Of a stretch of 64,000 bases of DNA, positions 1 to 9,683 are shown piece by piece (positions within the stretch are counted from its first letter, which is position 1; every line of letters starts with the position of its first letter). Made by a program: the position numbers and the translations under genes. The notes under the pieces were generated by a model, which did no database searches, was not told where the DNA came from, and worked only from the letters and a program-made list of their open reading frames with translations. Origin of the DNA: Paraburkholderia sp. BL10I2N1 (GTDB lineage Bacteria; Pseudomonadota; Gammaproteobacteria; Burkholderiales; Burkholderiaceae); NCBI RefSeq assembly GCF_004361815.1, contig NZ_SNWA01000003.1, positions 1 to 64,000 of the forward strand, read 5' to 3'.

Positions 1-340
1 GGCGCAATAGCGATAACGTGGCGGCATGGCCTGGTGCCGAGGCCAGCTTCATGGATGCCGGGGTGGCGGTCAGCGTGATCCACGGTGTCAAGCAGAGCGA
101 CGCGCCAGAGCGCTTCGAAGAGCTGAAAGCCGAGTTCTCGCGCGACACATCAGCCTATGCGCTGGCGGGGGCGTTCGGCGCACAAAAACCATTATCGATC
201 CGCGCGATACCCGTAGTCATCTTATCGATACGCTCGATTGTCAAAGGCGTGCGCGTGATGCCGGCATGGCCCACCATGAAATGCGTGCCTGGCCCCACTT
301 ACATTTAATTTCGGGATACAGAAAGAGAATCGACCCATGA
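1..340 (+). pseudogene. Acyl-CoA carboxylase carboxyltransferase subunit, C-terminal end, frameshifted
   Basis: The window opens inside a carboxyltransferase (crotonase-like) subunit of a biotin-dependent acyl-CoA carboxylase. The frame that starts at base 3 reads AAWPGAEASFMDAGVAV, the typical block near the C-terminus of these subunits. After about base 186 the homologous reading continues in another frame as IIDPRDTRSHLIDTL and runs to the TGA at 338-340. One A missing from the A-run near 187-191 would explain the shift, so this is either a real frameshift mutation or a homopolymer sequencing error. The TGA overlaps the ATG of the next gene, as expected for translational coupling. The N-terminal part lies outside the window. 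Confidence 0.75.
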
Positions 341-562
341 CGTTACGCACCATTCGCTCGGAAATCACCGGAACGGTTTGGAAGATCAGTGCCGCCGAAG
401 GCGACGTGCTCGCCGAAGATGATGTGATCATGGTCCTGGAATCCATGAAAATGGAGATCCCGGGTCGCGGCGCCCGACGGCGGCAAGCTGGTCAGGCTCC
501 TGATCAATGAAGGGGACGCAGTGCGCGAAGGACAGGATCTCGCAAGCTTCGACGCCGATTAA
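337..562 (+). pseudogene. Free-standing biotinyl-carrier (BCCP-like) protein, frameshifted
   Basis: A small biotin/lipoyl-attachment domain protein. The ATG at 337 overlaps the previous stop. The biotinylation motif ESMKMEIP is intact, with the acceptor lysine between the two methionines. Right after it one extra G (CCGGGTC where CCGGTC is expected) moves the reading into a frame that stops early. In the corrected frame the protein continues VAAPDGGKLVRLLINEGDAV and ends at the TAA at 560-562, giving about 74 aa, a normal size for a free biotinyl domain. As written, the protein would be cut short just after the biotin site and probably would not fold. A sequencing error in a G-run is possible. 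It presumably served the carboxyltransferases on either side. Confidence 0.75.
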
Positions 563-583
563 CTTCATCACTCAAATCACAGC

Positions 584-1342
584 ATGAATACCTCATCAGA
601 CTGGATGGATCTCGATTCGCCCGAGGCGCCTTCGGTAGCCGCGGAATTGCGGCCGCGCGACAGTCTTCGCCCGCAGACGATACCGGACCAACTCGCCGAG
701 CGGATCTATCGCCTGATCGCCAGTGGCGAATTCAAACCGGGGGATCGCATCCGCGAAGAAGACATGTCCGCGCGGTTTGACGTGAGCCGCGGTCCGGTTC
801 GGGAAGCCTTGCGTATTCTCGAGAAAGATGGCGTCATCAGCATGATTCCCAATCGCGGCGCGCATGTGACGCGGTTGGCGGTCAAGGAAGTGAATGACAT
901 CTTTGAAATACGCAAGGCTCTCCATGGCCTGATGGTCAGGAAATTCATTTCTGTTGACGAAGCCCTGATTGCCGCTATGGACCGTGACGTTAGTGAGCTC
1001 GAGCGCCTTTCCGAAATGCCGGAAAAGGTGACCGAGTACGTCCGGATCAGCGCGCGGCTCAGCATGAGCATCGCGGCCAGATCGGATAACACCAAGCTCG
1101 CCGAGATGATTCGCTCGCTGGCACGGCAGACCATGCGTTACACGCAACTCGGGCTCGCTGATCCGACACGCCGGCTCGAATCGGCCAAAAACTGGCGCAG
1201 GGTTGCCAATGCCCTGAAAGCGGGTGATTTCGATGAAGCCGGCGCAGCCAGCGACCAGCTCATCGAGGATTCGCGCCATGAGGCCGTGAAGCAGCTGGAG
1301 GCAACGAACGCCATGTCGGACAAGCCAAAAACTGCAACCTGA
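584..1342 (+). CDS. GntR-family (FadR/FCD type) transcriptional regulator
   Basis: A 252-aa DNA-binding regulator. Residues 33-98 form a GntR winged helix, with the recognition segment MSARFDVSRGPVREAL at 61-76 and the wing sequence IPNRGAHV. The remainder is an all-helical FCD-like effector domain. Regulators of this type usually respond to acyl-CoA, carboxylate or amino-acid-derived ligands. It lies between the biotinyl-carrier gene and the acyl-CoA ligase on the same strand, so it probably controls this carboxylase/ligase locus. The first 30 residues before the HTH are a non-conserved extension. The ligand cannot be read from the sequence. Confidence 0.9.
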   Translation: MNTSSDWMDLDSPEAPSVAAELRPRDSLRPQTIPDQLAERIYRLIASGEFKPGDRIREEDMSARFDVSRGPVREALRILEKDGVISMIPNRGAHVTRLAVKEVNDIFEIRKALHGLMVRKFISVDEALIAAMDRDVSELERLSEMPEKVTEYVRISARLSMSIAARSDNTKLAEMIRSLARQTMRYTQLGLADPTRRLESAKNWRRVANALKAGDFDEAGAASDQLIEDSRHEAVKQLEATNAMSDKPKTAT

Positions 1343-1374
1343 GCAATTACCAAATCGCTTCTCCGAGAAAACCA

Positions 1375-2973
1375 ATGCATCAACCTAAAATCGCCGGCCA
1401 CGCCATTTCGTGGGCGTCGGCGCAGCATGGTAACCGTCCGGCGGTGATCATCCACGACCGTACCTACTCGTTCACCGAAGTCGAACGAAGAAGTAACCAG
1501 CTGGCCAACGCTTTGACCGGTTTGGGCTTGCGTCCAGGCGACCGTCTGGCAACCTTGCTCGGCAACTGTATCGAGAGTCTCGACAGCGTGTTCGGTGCGG
1601 AAAAAGCGGCGCAAACTTATGTCGCGCTCAATGCGCGCCACACATTGGCCGAGCACGTGGATATCCTGAACGACGCGGAGGCCACGACGCTCATCGTCGG
1701 CCCTGAATTCACCGGGCTCGCTTGTGCAATGCGCGCCCGGGTTCCCTCGCTGAGGCACATTATCGGTGTCAAGGTCGCTGATGGCGACGTGCTTGACTAT
1801 GACGCCTTGCTGGAAGGCGCGAGCGATCGCTTCCCGGCACTCCCGATTGCGCCCGAGCTGCTGGTGCGCATAGCCTACACGTCGGGAACGACCGGCAAGC
1901 CGAAGGGCGTCGCCTACTCGGTCGAGCGCTGGTACACGCGCCTGACGAACCATTTCTACGCAATGGAGTTCGAGCTTGGCGTCGAGGACGCAATGCTCCA
2001 TGTTGGTCCGTTGACGCATGCTGCGGGGGTTTATCTGTTGCCGTGCTATTTGCGCGGCGCGCGCAACGTGATCGCGGAAAAATTCGATGCCGCGCAGGTA
2101 ATTGCGCTGGTCGAGCGCCATCGGGTGACCCAGTTGATGCTGGTGCCGACAATGCTCAAGCGTCTGCTCGAAGAACTCGACGCCGGTGCTGCCGCCGATC
2201 TGTCGTCACTGCGGCGCATCCATTACGGCACTGCGCCGACTCCGCTCGATACGGTCAAGCGTGCCATCACGAGGTTCGGTCCGATTCTTCGCCAGCAGTA
2301 TGGGATGACAGAAGTGGTGCAACCTCTTTCCGTTCTCTATCCGCATGATCACGTCGTGGACGGCCCGGCTGACGAGACTGCGCGCACGCTCTCGTGCGGG
2401 CGTCCCACCATCAATGTCGATATCGCCATTCACGATGCAGACGGCAAGCCTGTGGCGACGGGGGAAGTCGGCGAGATCGCTGTCGCCCATTGGGGTATTG
2501 GTGAGGTCGCTTTCTGGCGCCGGCCGGACCTTGAAGAGCAGAGCATTCGCAACGGCTGGTACTACACCGGGGATCTCGGCAAGTTCGACGATGCCGGCTA
2601 CCTGTACATCGTGGGTCGTAACAAGGACATGATCATCAGTGGCGGGTTCAACGTCTATTCGCGCGAAGTGGAAGATGCACTGTGCAGACATCCGTCCGTG
2701 CTTGATGCGGCCGTGGTTGGCATTCCGGATCGCGAATGGGGCGAACTGGTGGCAGCGTTCGTCGTGCTTCGCCCCGGTCAGACCCTGACAGCCGACGCAT
2801 TTGGGCAGTACTGCGGCGAATTGATTGCCGGTTACAAGAAGCCGCGCGTGACTGAGTTCGTCGATGAACTCCCGCGCAACGGTTCCGGCAAAGTTTTGAA
2901 GAACGAGCTGCGCGCAAGCTACATGGCGAGGCATGGCATCACGCAGGAAGGAATCACAGCTGTCTATAGCTGA
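1375..2973 (+). CDS. AMP-dependent acyl-CoA synthetase/ligase (ANL superfamily)
   Basis: A 532-aa adenylate-forming enzyme that activates a carboxylate to its acyl-AMP and then acyl-CoA. The phosphate-binding loop YTSGTTGKPKG lies at about 168-178, the adenylate motif QYGMTE near 310, WYYTGDLG near 395, and the A8 hinge/core GRNKDMIISGGFNVYSREVE near 415-430. The catalytic lysine is in NGSGKVLK near 505. The length is normal and the frame is intact. It starts 32 nt after the GntR gene and its stop is close to the next carboxyltransferase gene, so the three are probably one operon. The substrate is unknown; the neighbouring carboxyltransferases suggest a medium- or branched-chain acid whose CoA ester is then carboxylated. 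Confidence 0.9.
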   Translation: MHQPKIAGHAISWASAQHGNRPAVIIHDRTYSFTEVERRSNQLANALTGLGLRPGDRLATLLGNCIESLDSVFGAEKAAQTYVALNARHTLAEHVDILNDAEATTLIVGPEFTGLACAMRARVPSLRHIIGVKVADGDVLDYDALLEGASDRFPALPIAPELLVRIAYTSGTTGKPKGVAYSVERWYTRLTNHFYAMEFELGVEDAMLHVGPLTHAAGVYLLPCYLRGARNVIAEKFDAAQVIALVERHRVTQLMLVPTMLKRLLEELDAGAAADLSSLRRIHYGTAPTPLDTVKRAITRFGPILRQQYGMTEVVQPLSVLYPHDHVVDGPADETARTLSCGRPTINVDIAIHDADGKPVATGEVGEIAVAHWGIGEVAFWRRPDLEEQSIRNGWYYTGDLGKFDDAGYLYIVGRNKDMIISGGFNVYSREVEDALCRHPSVLDAAVVGIPDREWGELVAAFVVLRPGQTLTADAFGQYCGELIAGYKKPRVTEFVDELPRNGSGKVLKNELRASYMARHGITQEGITAVYS

Positions 2974-2991
2974 TTGGGAAAGAGGTTTCAA

Positions 2992-4581
2992 ATGGATGAA
3001 GCAACGATTACGGCATCGATGGAATGGGCACCTGAAATCGAAGAGATTTCCGCCCGGCGAACTGTTGCCTTGCAACTGGGAGGCGACGAAGCTATTGCCA
3101 GACAACATGCCAAGGGTAAGCTCACGGCCCGCGAGCGCATCGAGAAATTGCTCGACGCCGGCAGCTTTAGCGAATTCGGAATACTTGCCGGGACGGTGAA
3201 GTACGGCCCGGACGGCGTCCGGCAGTCGATGACGCCGAGCACCGCAATTTCCGGCGTCGGTCGGATCAACGGGCGCAAGACCGTCGTCGCAGCGGACGAT
3301 TTCACGATCCGCGGCGGCTCTTCCGAGGGGGCAGTCGCCGAAAAATGGATCTACACGGATCGCTACGCCTGGGAATACAAGTTGCCGATCGTCCGCATGA
3401 TCGACAGCGCGGGCGGCAGCGTCAAGCTACTGGATAAGCTGGGCCACACAAAGATTCCCGGCTATCCGTTGCTACCCATGACGCAGTTGCTTGGCGCAGT
3501 GCCTGTCGTCGGCATTGCGCTTGGGGCCTGTGCTGGATTAGGCGCTGTTCGTGTCGCGTCGTCCCACCTTTCGATCATGGTGCGCGGGCAAAGCCAGGTC
3601 TTTGCCGGCGGTCCGCCGGTAGTGAAGCAGGCGTTCGGCATCGACATCGACAAGGACGAGCTCGGCGGATACGACGCGGTCCATCGCCACAGCGGTGCGG
3701 TGAATCTTGCCGTGGACAGCGAAGAAGAGGCACTAGCCGCCGCGCAGCGATTTCTTTCCTATCTGCCGGTCAATGTTTGGGAACAGCCGCAGGTCGCCGC
3801 CTGTGCGGACGATCCGCAGCGTTGCGATCCCTGGCTCAATGACGCGATTCCGAGGAATTCGCGGAAGATTTTCAATCCACGAAAAATTCTGAAGTCGATA
3901 TTCGATCATGGATCCCTGTTTGAAATTTCCCCGGATTTTGGCGGCTCAACCATCACGTGCTTCGCACGCTTGAACGGATACGCGGTCGGGGTCATCACCA
4001 ACAATCCGTCAGTCGCTGGTGGCGCCCTCACGCGTAGTGCAGCATTGAAACTGGCGCGCTTTGTTGATCTGTGCGACACCTTCCACCTGCCGATCGTCAA
4101 CCTGGTTGATCAGCCAGGTCTCATGACCGGACCCGACGCCGAGCGTATGGGAACGATCACGGCCGGCATGCAGGCCGTGAATGCAATTGAACAATCGAGC
4201 GTGCCCTGGCTCGCTATCGTGCTGCGCCGCTGCGTAGGCCTTGCCGGCGCCATGATCAGCCCCTGGCATGGACCGAGCGGGACCGCCCTGCCGCACCGCT
4301 ATGCATGGCCGTCGGCGCGCTGGGGTTCGATCCCTATCGAGGGGGGTGTCGCCGCCGCCTACAAGACCGAAATTGAACAGGCGCCTGACCCGCTCGCCAG
4401 GCGCCAGGAAATCGAAGCCCATTACCACGCGATCGCCTCGCCATTTCGAACGGCCGAGCGATTTGGCGTTATCGACATTATCGAACCCGCCACGACACGG
4501 CCCCTGCTGTGCAACTGGGTCGAAGATGCCTATCACGTCGCGCGCCAACGGCTCGGACCGAAAGCGCGAACCATGCGGTGA
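2992..4581 (+). CDS. Acyl-CoA carboxylase carboxyltransferase subunit (PCC/MCC beta-like)
   Basis: A 529-aa carboxyltransferase that transfers CO2 from carboxybiotin to an acyl-CoA. The N-terminal domain has the KGKLTARERIEKLLDAGSF signature; the C-terminal half has the second crotonase-like domain, with NNPSVAGGALTRSAALKLAR and VDQPGLMTGPDAERMGTITAG. I chose the ATG at 2992, which has an AAAGAGG ribosome site 6-7 nt upstream; an in-frame TTG at 2974 directly follows the ligase stop and is less likely. The family resembles propionyl-/methylcrotonyl-CoA carboxylase beta subunits. It is a second, intact carboxyltransferase beside the broken one at the window edge. No biotin carboxylase subunit is visible in the window. 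Confidence 0.88.
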   Translation: MDEATITASMEWAPEIEEISARRTVALQLGGDEAIARQHAKGKLTARERIEKLLDAGSFSEFGILAGTVKYGPDGVRQSMTPSTAISGVGRINGRKTVVAADDFTIRGGSSEGAVAEKWIYTDRYAWEYKLPIVRMIDSAGGSVKLLDKLGHTKIPGYPLLPMTQLLGAVPVVGIALGACAGLGAVRVASSHLSIMVRGQSQVFAGGPPVVKQAFGIDIDKDELGGYDAVHRHSGAVNLAVDSEEEALAAAQRFLSYLPVNVWEQPQVAACADDPQRCDPWLNDAIPRNSRKIFNPRKILKSIFDHGSLFEISPDFGGSTITCFARLNGYAVGVITNNPSVAGGALTRSAALKLARFVDLCDTFHLPIVNLVDQPGLMTGPDAERMGTITAGMQAVNAIEQSSVPWLAIVLRRCVGLAGAMISPWHGPSGTALPHRYAWPSARWGSIPIEGGVAAAYKTEIEQAPDPLARRQEIEAHYHAIASPFRTAERFGVIDIIEPATTRPLLCNWVEDAYHVARQRLGPKARTMR

Positions 4582-4812
4582 GAGACTGGATAAGAGTCTG
4601 GACCAGACCGGCAGGCAATGCAGGAGCATCAACGGCGTGTCGGAGCAGTTGGACATGACGAGGAGCCGCATGCCTGGGTGCCCCGTTCCGCCGCCGCGCT
4701 AGGCAGACTGAATCAATACGGGCTCTTACCAAGGGCCTTCGGGATGAAAAAAATACGGCAAAGACTGTATTGCGTCCCGGAGTAGTTTCATAGACATAGT
4801 CCGGAGACTTCG

Positions 4813-6078
4813 ATGAACTGGAAAAAATACCCGGCCGCCGTGCTGTTAGTACTGCTGGCGATGCACATACTGGCACAGGTCGACCGCAACGTGCTGCTCG
4901 GCTTCTCGCCACAAGTCACCAGGGAGCTGGCGATTGGCAACGCCCAATACGGTTTCCTCGTGGGCCCCGTGTGGGTCTTGAGTTACGGCTTCATGGCGAT
5001 GTTCATGGGTACGTTGGCCGATCGCTTTTCACGCACGCGCGTGATCGCGGCGGGTGTGATGATCTGGAGCGTCTGCACCGTGGCGTCCGGTTATGCCCAG
5101 AATTTTGAACAGATGGTGGCCGCGCGCTTCCTGGTTGCCAGCGGTGAAGCCGCTTTGGTGCCGGCTGCGGTGGCGCTGCTGGCCGACCTCTTTCCGCCCC
5201 ACCGGCGCGGCACTGCCATTAGTATCTTCTTCATGGGGATTCCTCTCGGCATCGGTGTCAGCTTCCTGCTGGCCGGCACGGTTGGCGCATCGCATGGCTG
5301 GCGCGAGACCTTCCACTGGCTCGGCATCGTCGGCCTCCTGATCGCAGTACCCCTGTCATTCCTGACGGAAGACCGCAGCAAGCTCGCTGCGCACGAGAAG
5401 GGCGCTCCGTTCCTGCCACAAATGCAGGCCGTCTGGTCTGCGGTGCGCAGCGTGCCGGCCTTGCGCATGACCATCGTTGGCTTCGTGATGGTGAATATGA
5501 TGTTCCCGAGCCTCGCTTTCACGCAGATCTGGCTGGTCAACGAACGCGGCCTCGATGCCGCAGGCATGGCGACGCGTATCGGGGCCTTGCAACTGGTGTT
5601 CGGCACGCTCGGCGCGTTGATCGGGGGTGGCCTGGGCGATCGCTTTGCGCGCAAGTTCAAAAGTGGCCATGGCGGTTTCATGGCGCTGTTGATTGCCGTG
5701 TGCGCCCCGTTGATGATCGCTTACCGTTTTGCGCCGGCGGGTTCACTGCTGTTCTATCTCGGCATGTGCGCCGGGTTTTTTATGCCGCTGGCGGTGTACG
5801 GTCCGGCCACTACCCTGATACAGGGCCTGGTGCAGCCGTCCATGCGCTCATCCATTATCGGTTTCAGCATGTTGCTGCTTAACATCTTTGCGGTTGCCAT
5901 CGCCAGCCTGGCGGTTGGCGCAATCAGGGATTATCTGGCCGCGAACGGCACCGTCGCCCCGTTCACCAAGGTATTGCTGACCACCGACATGCTGGCCATC
6001 TCGGCGTCGTTGTTCTTTGCTCTGGCAGCACGCCGCGTTCAAGGCTTGCAACTCGCCTGTCTCGGAAGGGTTAATTAA
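4813..6078 (+). CDS. MFS transporter
   Basis: A 421-aa inner-membrane permease with about 12 hydrophobic segments. The first membrane pair is followed by the MFS signature-like loop GTLADRFSRTRV between helices 2 and 3; a second, weaker copy (GGLGDRFARKFKSGHGG) sits after the central loop. The charged N-terminus (MNWKKYP) and acidic DR in helix 1 (VDRNVLLG) recall organic-acid or hexuronate MFS subfamilies. It begins 231 nt after the carboxyltransferase gene and may export or import the substrate of that pathway, but that is only an inference from position. The substrate cannot be assigned. Confidence 0.88.
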   Translation: MNWKKYPAAVLLVLLAMHILAQVDRNVLLGFSPQVTRELAIGNAQYGFLVGPVWVLSYGFMAMFMGTLADRFSRTRVIAAGVMIWSVCTVASGYAQNFEQMVAARFLVASGEAALVPAAVALLADLFPPHRRGTAISIFFMGIPLGIGVSFLLAGTVGASHGWRETFHWLGIVGLLIAVPLSFLTEDRSKLAAHEKGAPFLPQMQAVWSAVRSVPALRMTIVGFVMVNMMFPSLAFTQIWLVNERGLDAAGMATRIGALQLVFGTLGALIGGGLGDRFARKFKSGHGGFMALLIAVCAPLMIAYRFAPAGSLLFYLGMCAGFFMPLAVYGPATTLIQGLVQPSMRSSIIGFSMLLLNIFAVAIASLAVGAIRDYLAANGTVAPFTKVLLTTDMLAISASLFFALAARRVQGLQLACLGRVN

Positions 6079-6378
6079 GCGATTCGTGGCGTCTACAGAC
6101 CGTATGGCGTTCACTATTTTTCGAAGTCGCCCATAGCTGCGCATTTCCCGATAAGTGCGTCGTGTAAAGCGCCGATCTCGATCCCGCTGTTTCATGGCGG
6201 GCCACGCAACCGTGCGGCAACGCCCCGCATTCAGCACACCAATGGCACCCGGCATCGTCATCACGCGATGCCTCATTCTGTTTCGTTTTGCCTGAAAGTA
6301 TTCGCATGCCCCGGCAGGGCAGGCCGCGCGCAGCGCCACTGCCGCACTGCCTCCGTGTTCGCATGCCAAGGAGTTGTT
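6079..6378 (+). other. Intergenic region before the biotin operon
   Basis: About 300 nt with no supported gene; it should contain the promoter of bioA-bioF-bioD-bioB. An in-frame ATG at 6268 would add 37 residues to BioA that do not resemble the family. I could not pick out a convincing BirA-type operator or sigma-70 hexamer pair by eye. Confidence 0.4.
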
Positions 6379-7725
6379 TTGGAAACGCTAGCAACCGAAG
6401 ACTGGGTCTCACGCAGCCTGCGTGCCGTGTGGCACCCCTGCACCCAGATGAAGCACCACGAGCGCCTGCCGCTCGTGCCCGTTGCGCGCGGTCAAGGCGC
6501 ATGGCTCTACGACCGCGCCGGCCATCGGTATGTCGACGCGATCAGCTCATGGTGGGTCAACCTGTTCGGCCACGCCAACCCGCGCATCAACGCGGCGCTG
6601 AAAGACCAGCTCGACACGCTCGAACACGCGATGCTCGCGGGCTGCACACATGAGCCCGCCATCGAACTCGCGGAGCGCCTCGGAGCGCTCACCGGCAACA
6701 CGCTCGGCCACGCGTTCTTCGCGTCCGATGGCGCATCGGCGGTCGAGATCGCATTAAAGATGAGCTTCCACTCGTGGCGCAATCGCGGCTTCGCCGACAA
6801 ACAGGAATTCGTCTGCGTCGCCAACAGCTATCACGGCGAAACCATCGGCGCGCTCGGCGTCACCGATGTCGCGCTGTTCAAGGACGCCTACGATCCGTTG
6901 ATCCGCCACGCGCACGTCGTGGCGTCGCCCGATGCGCGCCTCGCGCAACCCGGTGAAACCGCCGCCGACGTCGCGCGCCGCGCGCTCGATCACGTTCGCT
7001 CGCTATTCGAAGCGCGCGCCACGAAAATCGCCGCGCTGATCGTCGAGCCACTGGTGCAATGCGCGGCCGGCATGGCGATGCACGATGCGTCGTATCTAGC
7101 CGGCTTGCGCGCACTATGCGATCAGCACGGCGTGCATCTGATCGCCGATGAAATCGCCGTCGGTTGCGGCCGCACCGGCACCTTCTTCGCATGCGAGCAG
7201 GCTGGCATCTGGCCGGACTTCCTGTGTCTGTCGAAAGGCATTAGCGGCGGTTACCTGCCGCTCTCGATCGTGCTTTCGCGCGATGAAATCTTCGCCGCCT
7301 TCTATCACGACGACACCGCGCGCGGCTTCCTGCACTCGCATTCGTACACCGGCAATCCGCTCGCCTGCCGCGCGGCGCTCGCCACGCTCGATCTGTTCGC
7401 GAGCGACAACGTCCTCGCCGGCAACGCGCGGAAGTCTACGAAACTGAAGGCCGCGCTCGCGCCGCTCGCCGAGCACAAGCAGGTGCGCAATCTGCGTCAG
7501 TGCGGCACGATCTTCGCGTTCGACGCAGTGATCGACGATGCTCAGCATGCCAAAACTTTCTCGCGCCGCTTCTTCGAAAACGCGTTGCAGCGCGAACTGC
7601 TGCTGCGCCCGATCGGAACCACGGTGTATCTGATGCCCCCTTACATTCTCGATGACGAAGAACTCGCGCTGCTTGCGTCGCGCACTCGCGAAACCTTCGA
7701 AGCCACGCTCGCGGAGGCCCGCTAA
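6379..7725 (+). CDS. bioA: Adenosylmethionine-8-amino-7-oxononanoate aminotransferase
   Basis: A PLP enzyme of biotin synthesis that transaminates KAPA to DAPA with SAM as amino donor. It has the BioA hallmarks WHPCTQMK near the N-terminus and [14 protein letters not shown]. The PLP lysine is in [14 protein letters not shown] near residue 287. I chose the TTG at 6379, which lies 5 nt after a strong AAGGAG site and gives 448 aa; the ATG at 6268 adds an unlike N-terminus. It is the first gene of a tight operon: its TAA overlaps the bioF ATG by one base. The aspartate before the PLP ring is in [15 protein letters not shown]. Confidence 0.95.
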   Translation: METLATEDWVSRSLRAVWHPCTQMKHHERLPLVPVARGQGAWLYDRAGHRYVDAISSWWVNLFGHANPRINAALKDQLDTLEHAMLAGCTHEPAIELAERLGALTGNTLGHAFFASDGASAVEIALKMSFHSWRNRGFADKQEFVCVANSYHGETIGALGVTDVALFKDAYDPLIRHAHVVASPDARLAQPGETAADVARRALDHVRSLFEARATKIAALIVEPLVQCAAGMAMHDASYLAGLRALCDQHGVHLIADEIAVGCGRTGTFFACEQAGIWPDFLCLSKGISGGYLPLSIVLSRDEIFAAFYHDDTARGFLHSHSYTGNPLACRAALATLDLFASDNVLAGNARKSTKLKAALAPLAEHKQVRNLRQCGTIFAFDAVIDDAQHAKTFSRRFFENALQRELLLRPIGTTVYLMPPYILDDEELALLASRTRETFEATLAEAR

Positions 7726-8909
7726 TGCATCTGCTCGACACACTCACTGAAGGTCTCAAAGAAATCGACGAACGCGGCCTGCGCCGTCGCCGCCGTATCG
7801 CCGACACGCCGTGCGCCGCACACATGACGGTCGACGGCCGCGCGATGATCGGCTTTGCGAGCAACGACTATCTCGGCCTCGCCGCGCATCCGCAGCTCAT
7901 CGAAGCGATCGCCGAAGGCGCGCGCCTGTATGGCGCGGGCAGCGGCGGTTCGCATCTGCTCGGCGGCCACTCGCGCGCGCACGCGCAACTCGAGGACGAT
8001 CTCGCGGAGTTCACCGGCGGCTTCGTGGACGCGCCGCGCGCGCTCTACTTCAGCACCGGCTACATGGCCAATCTCGCGACGCTCACCGCGCTCGCGGGCC
8101 GCGGCACGACGCTCTTCTCCGACGCGCTGAATCACGCGTCGCTGATCGACGGCGCGCGCCTGTCCCGTGCCGACGTGCAGATCTATCCGCACTGCGATAC
8201 GGAAGCGCTGAGCGCGATGCTCGACGCGTCGGATGCGGACGTGAAGGTGATCGTCTCCGATACCGTGTTCAGCATGGACGGCGACATCGCCCCGCTGCCG
8301 CGTCTGCTCGAACTCGCGGAACGGCATGGCGCATGGCTGATCGTCGACGACGCGCATGGTTTCGGCGTGCTCGGTCCGCAAGGCCGCGGCGCCATCGCAG
8401 CGGCCGCGCTGCGCTCGCCGAATCTGATTTCGATCGGCACGCTCGGCAAGGCGGCGGGCGTCTCGGGCGCGTTCGTCGCGGCGCATGCGACCGTGATCGA
8501 ATGGCTCGTGCAGCGCGCGCGTCCGTACATCTTCACGACGGCGTCGGTGCCGGCCGCCGCGCATGCGGTGTCGGCGAGCCTGCGTATCATCGGCGGTGAC
8601 GAAGGCGACGTGCGCCGTGCGCATCTTCAGCAGTTGATCGAACGCACCCGCGCGATGCTGAAGGCGACACCGTGGCTTCCGGTCGATTCGCACACCGCCG
8701 TGCAGCCGCTGATCATCGGCGCGAACGACGCCACGCTCGACATCGCAGCCACGCTCGATCGCGCGGGTCTGTGGGTGCCGGCGATCCGTCCGCCGACCGT
8801 GCCTGCCGGCACCTCGCGTTTGCGCATTTCGCTATCCGCCGCGCACTCGCAAGCGGATCTCGACCGGCTCGAAGCCGGCTTGCAACAGCTCGGAGCGAAA
8901 GCGGCATGA
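7725..8909 (+). CDS. bioF: 8-amino-7-oxononanoate synthase
   Basis: A 394-aa PLP alpha-oxoamine synthase that condenses pimeloyl-ACP/CoA with alanine to give KAPA. Recognisable blocks are [14 protein letters not shown], the glycine-rich [35 protein letters not shown], and the PLP-lysine motif [13 protein letters not shown] near residue 242. The length is normal. ATGC overlaps the bioA stop (TAATG) and its own TGA overlaps the bioD ATG (ATGA), so the three genes are translationally coupled. The reaction is cytoplasmic and forms the first ring-related intermediate of biotin. Confidence 0.95.
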   Translation: MHLLDTLTEGLKEIDERGLRRRRRIADTPCAAHMTVDGRAMIGFASNDYLGLAAHPQLIEAIAEGARLYGAGSGGSHLLGGHSRAHAQLEDDLAEFTGGFVDAPRALYFSTGYMANLATLTALAGRGTTLFSDALNHASLIDGARLSRADVQIYPHCDTEALSAMLDASDADVKVIVSDTVFSMDGDIAPLPRLLELAERHGAWLIVDDAHGFGVLGPQGRGAIAAAALRSPNLISIGTLGKAAGVSGAFVAAHATVIEWLVQRARPYIFTTASVPAAAHAVSASLRIIGGDEGDVRRAHLQQLIERTRAMLKATPWLPVDSHTAVQPLIIGANDATLDIAATLDRAGLWVPAIRPPTVPAGTSRLRISLSAAHSQADLDRLEAGLQQLGAKAA

Positions 8910-9649
8910 GTGGTTCGAGTCAACCCGCACTGTCCCTGTTCGTCACCGGCACCGATACGGAAATCGGCAAGACGTTCGTCTCCTCAGCGCTGTTGCGCGG
9001 CTTCGTGCGCGAAGGCCTGCAAGCCGCCGCGATGAAGCCGATCGCCGCAGGCGCATTCGAACTGAACGGCGTGCTGCATAACGGCGACGCGGATCAACTC
9101 GACGCCGCGTCGAACGTCTTGCTGCCACCCGACATGCGCACGCCGTATCTGCTGAAGGAACCGGCCGCGCCGCACATCGCGGCCGCGCTGGAAAACGTCA
9201 CGCTCGATCTCGATCACATCGTCGCCTGTCATGCACAGGCTGTACAGCGCGCGGAGATCGTCGTCGTGGAAGGCGTCGGCGGCTTTCGCGTGCCGTTGAC
9301 CGCGACGCAGGACACCGCCGACCTGGTCGTCGCGCTGAAGCTGCCGGTCGTGCTGGTAGTCGGCATGCGCCTCGGCTGCATCAGCCATGCACTGCTGACC
9401 GCCGAAGCGATCGCCGCTCGCGGGCTCACGCTCGCCGGCTGGGTCGCGAATCGCGTCGATCCGGACATGACGTTCCCCGATGAAAACATCGCGTCGATCC
9501 GCGAGCACCTCGCGCGCGAATACGATGCGCCGCTGCTCGGCATCGTGCCGCATCTGAGCCCGGCTTCGCCCGAGCTCGCGGCCGATCAGCTCGACATCAA
9601 GCGGCTTTTGCAGACGCTGCGGCATACGCAAACGCGTACGCAGCGCTGA
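8906..9649 (+). CDS. bioD: Dethiobiotin synthetase
   Basis: A 247-aa ATP-dependent enzyme that closes the ureido ring of DAPA to dethiobiotin. The P-loop GTDTEIGKT is at residues 15-23. KPIAAGAF and the acid block [11 protein letters not shown] follow, with the expected spacing for the family. The ATG at 8906 overlaps the bioF stop by 4 nt; upstream in-frame starts within bioF would add unrelated sequence. It sits between bioF and bioB in the usual Burkholderia order. Confidence 0.95.
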   Translation: MSGSSQPALSLFVTGTDTEIGKTFVSSALLRGFVREGLQAAAMKPIAAGAFELNGVLHNGDADQLDAASNVLLPPDMRTPYLLKEPAAPHIAAALENVTLDLDHIVACHAQAVQRAEIVVVEGVGGFRVPLTATQDTADLVVALKLPVVLVVGMRLGCISHALLTAEAIAARGLTLAGWVANRVDPDMTFPDENIASIREHLAREYDAPLLGIVPHLSPASPELAADQLDIKRLLQTLRHTQTRTQR

Positions 9650-9683
9650 TCCATCATCACATCCATCCATGAGGATTGCCCCC

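Noticed and set aside
596..1375. Long minus-strand open frame opposite the GntR gene
   Set aside because: It is a high-GC shadow of the real gene, with no family resemblance or ribosome site.
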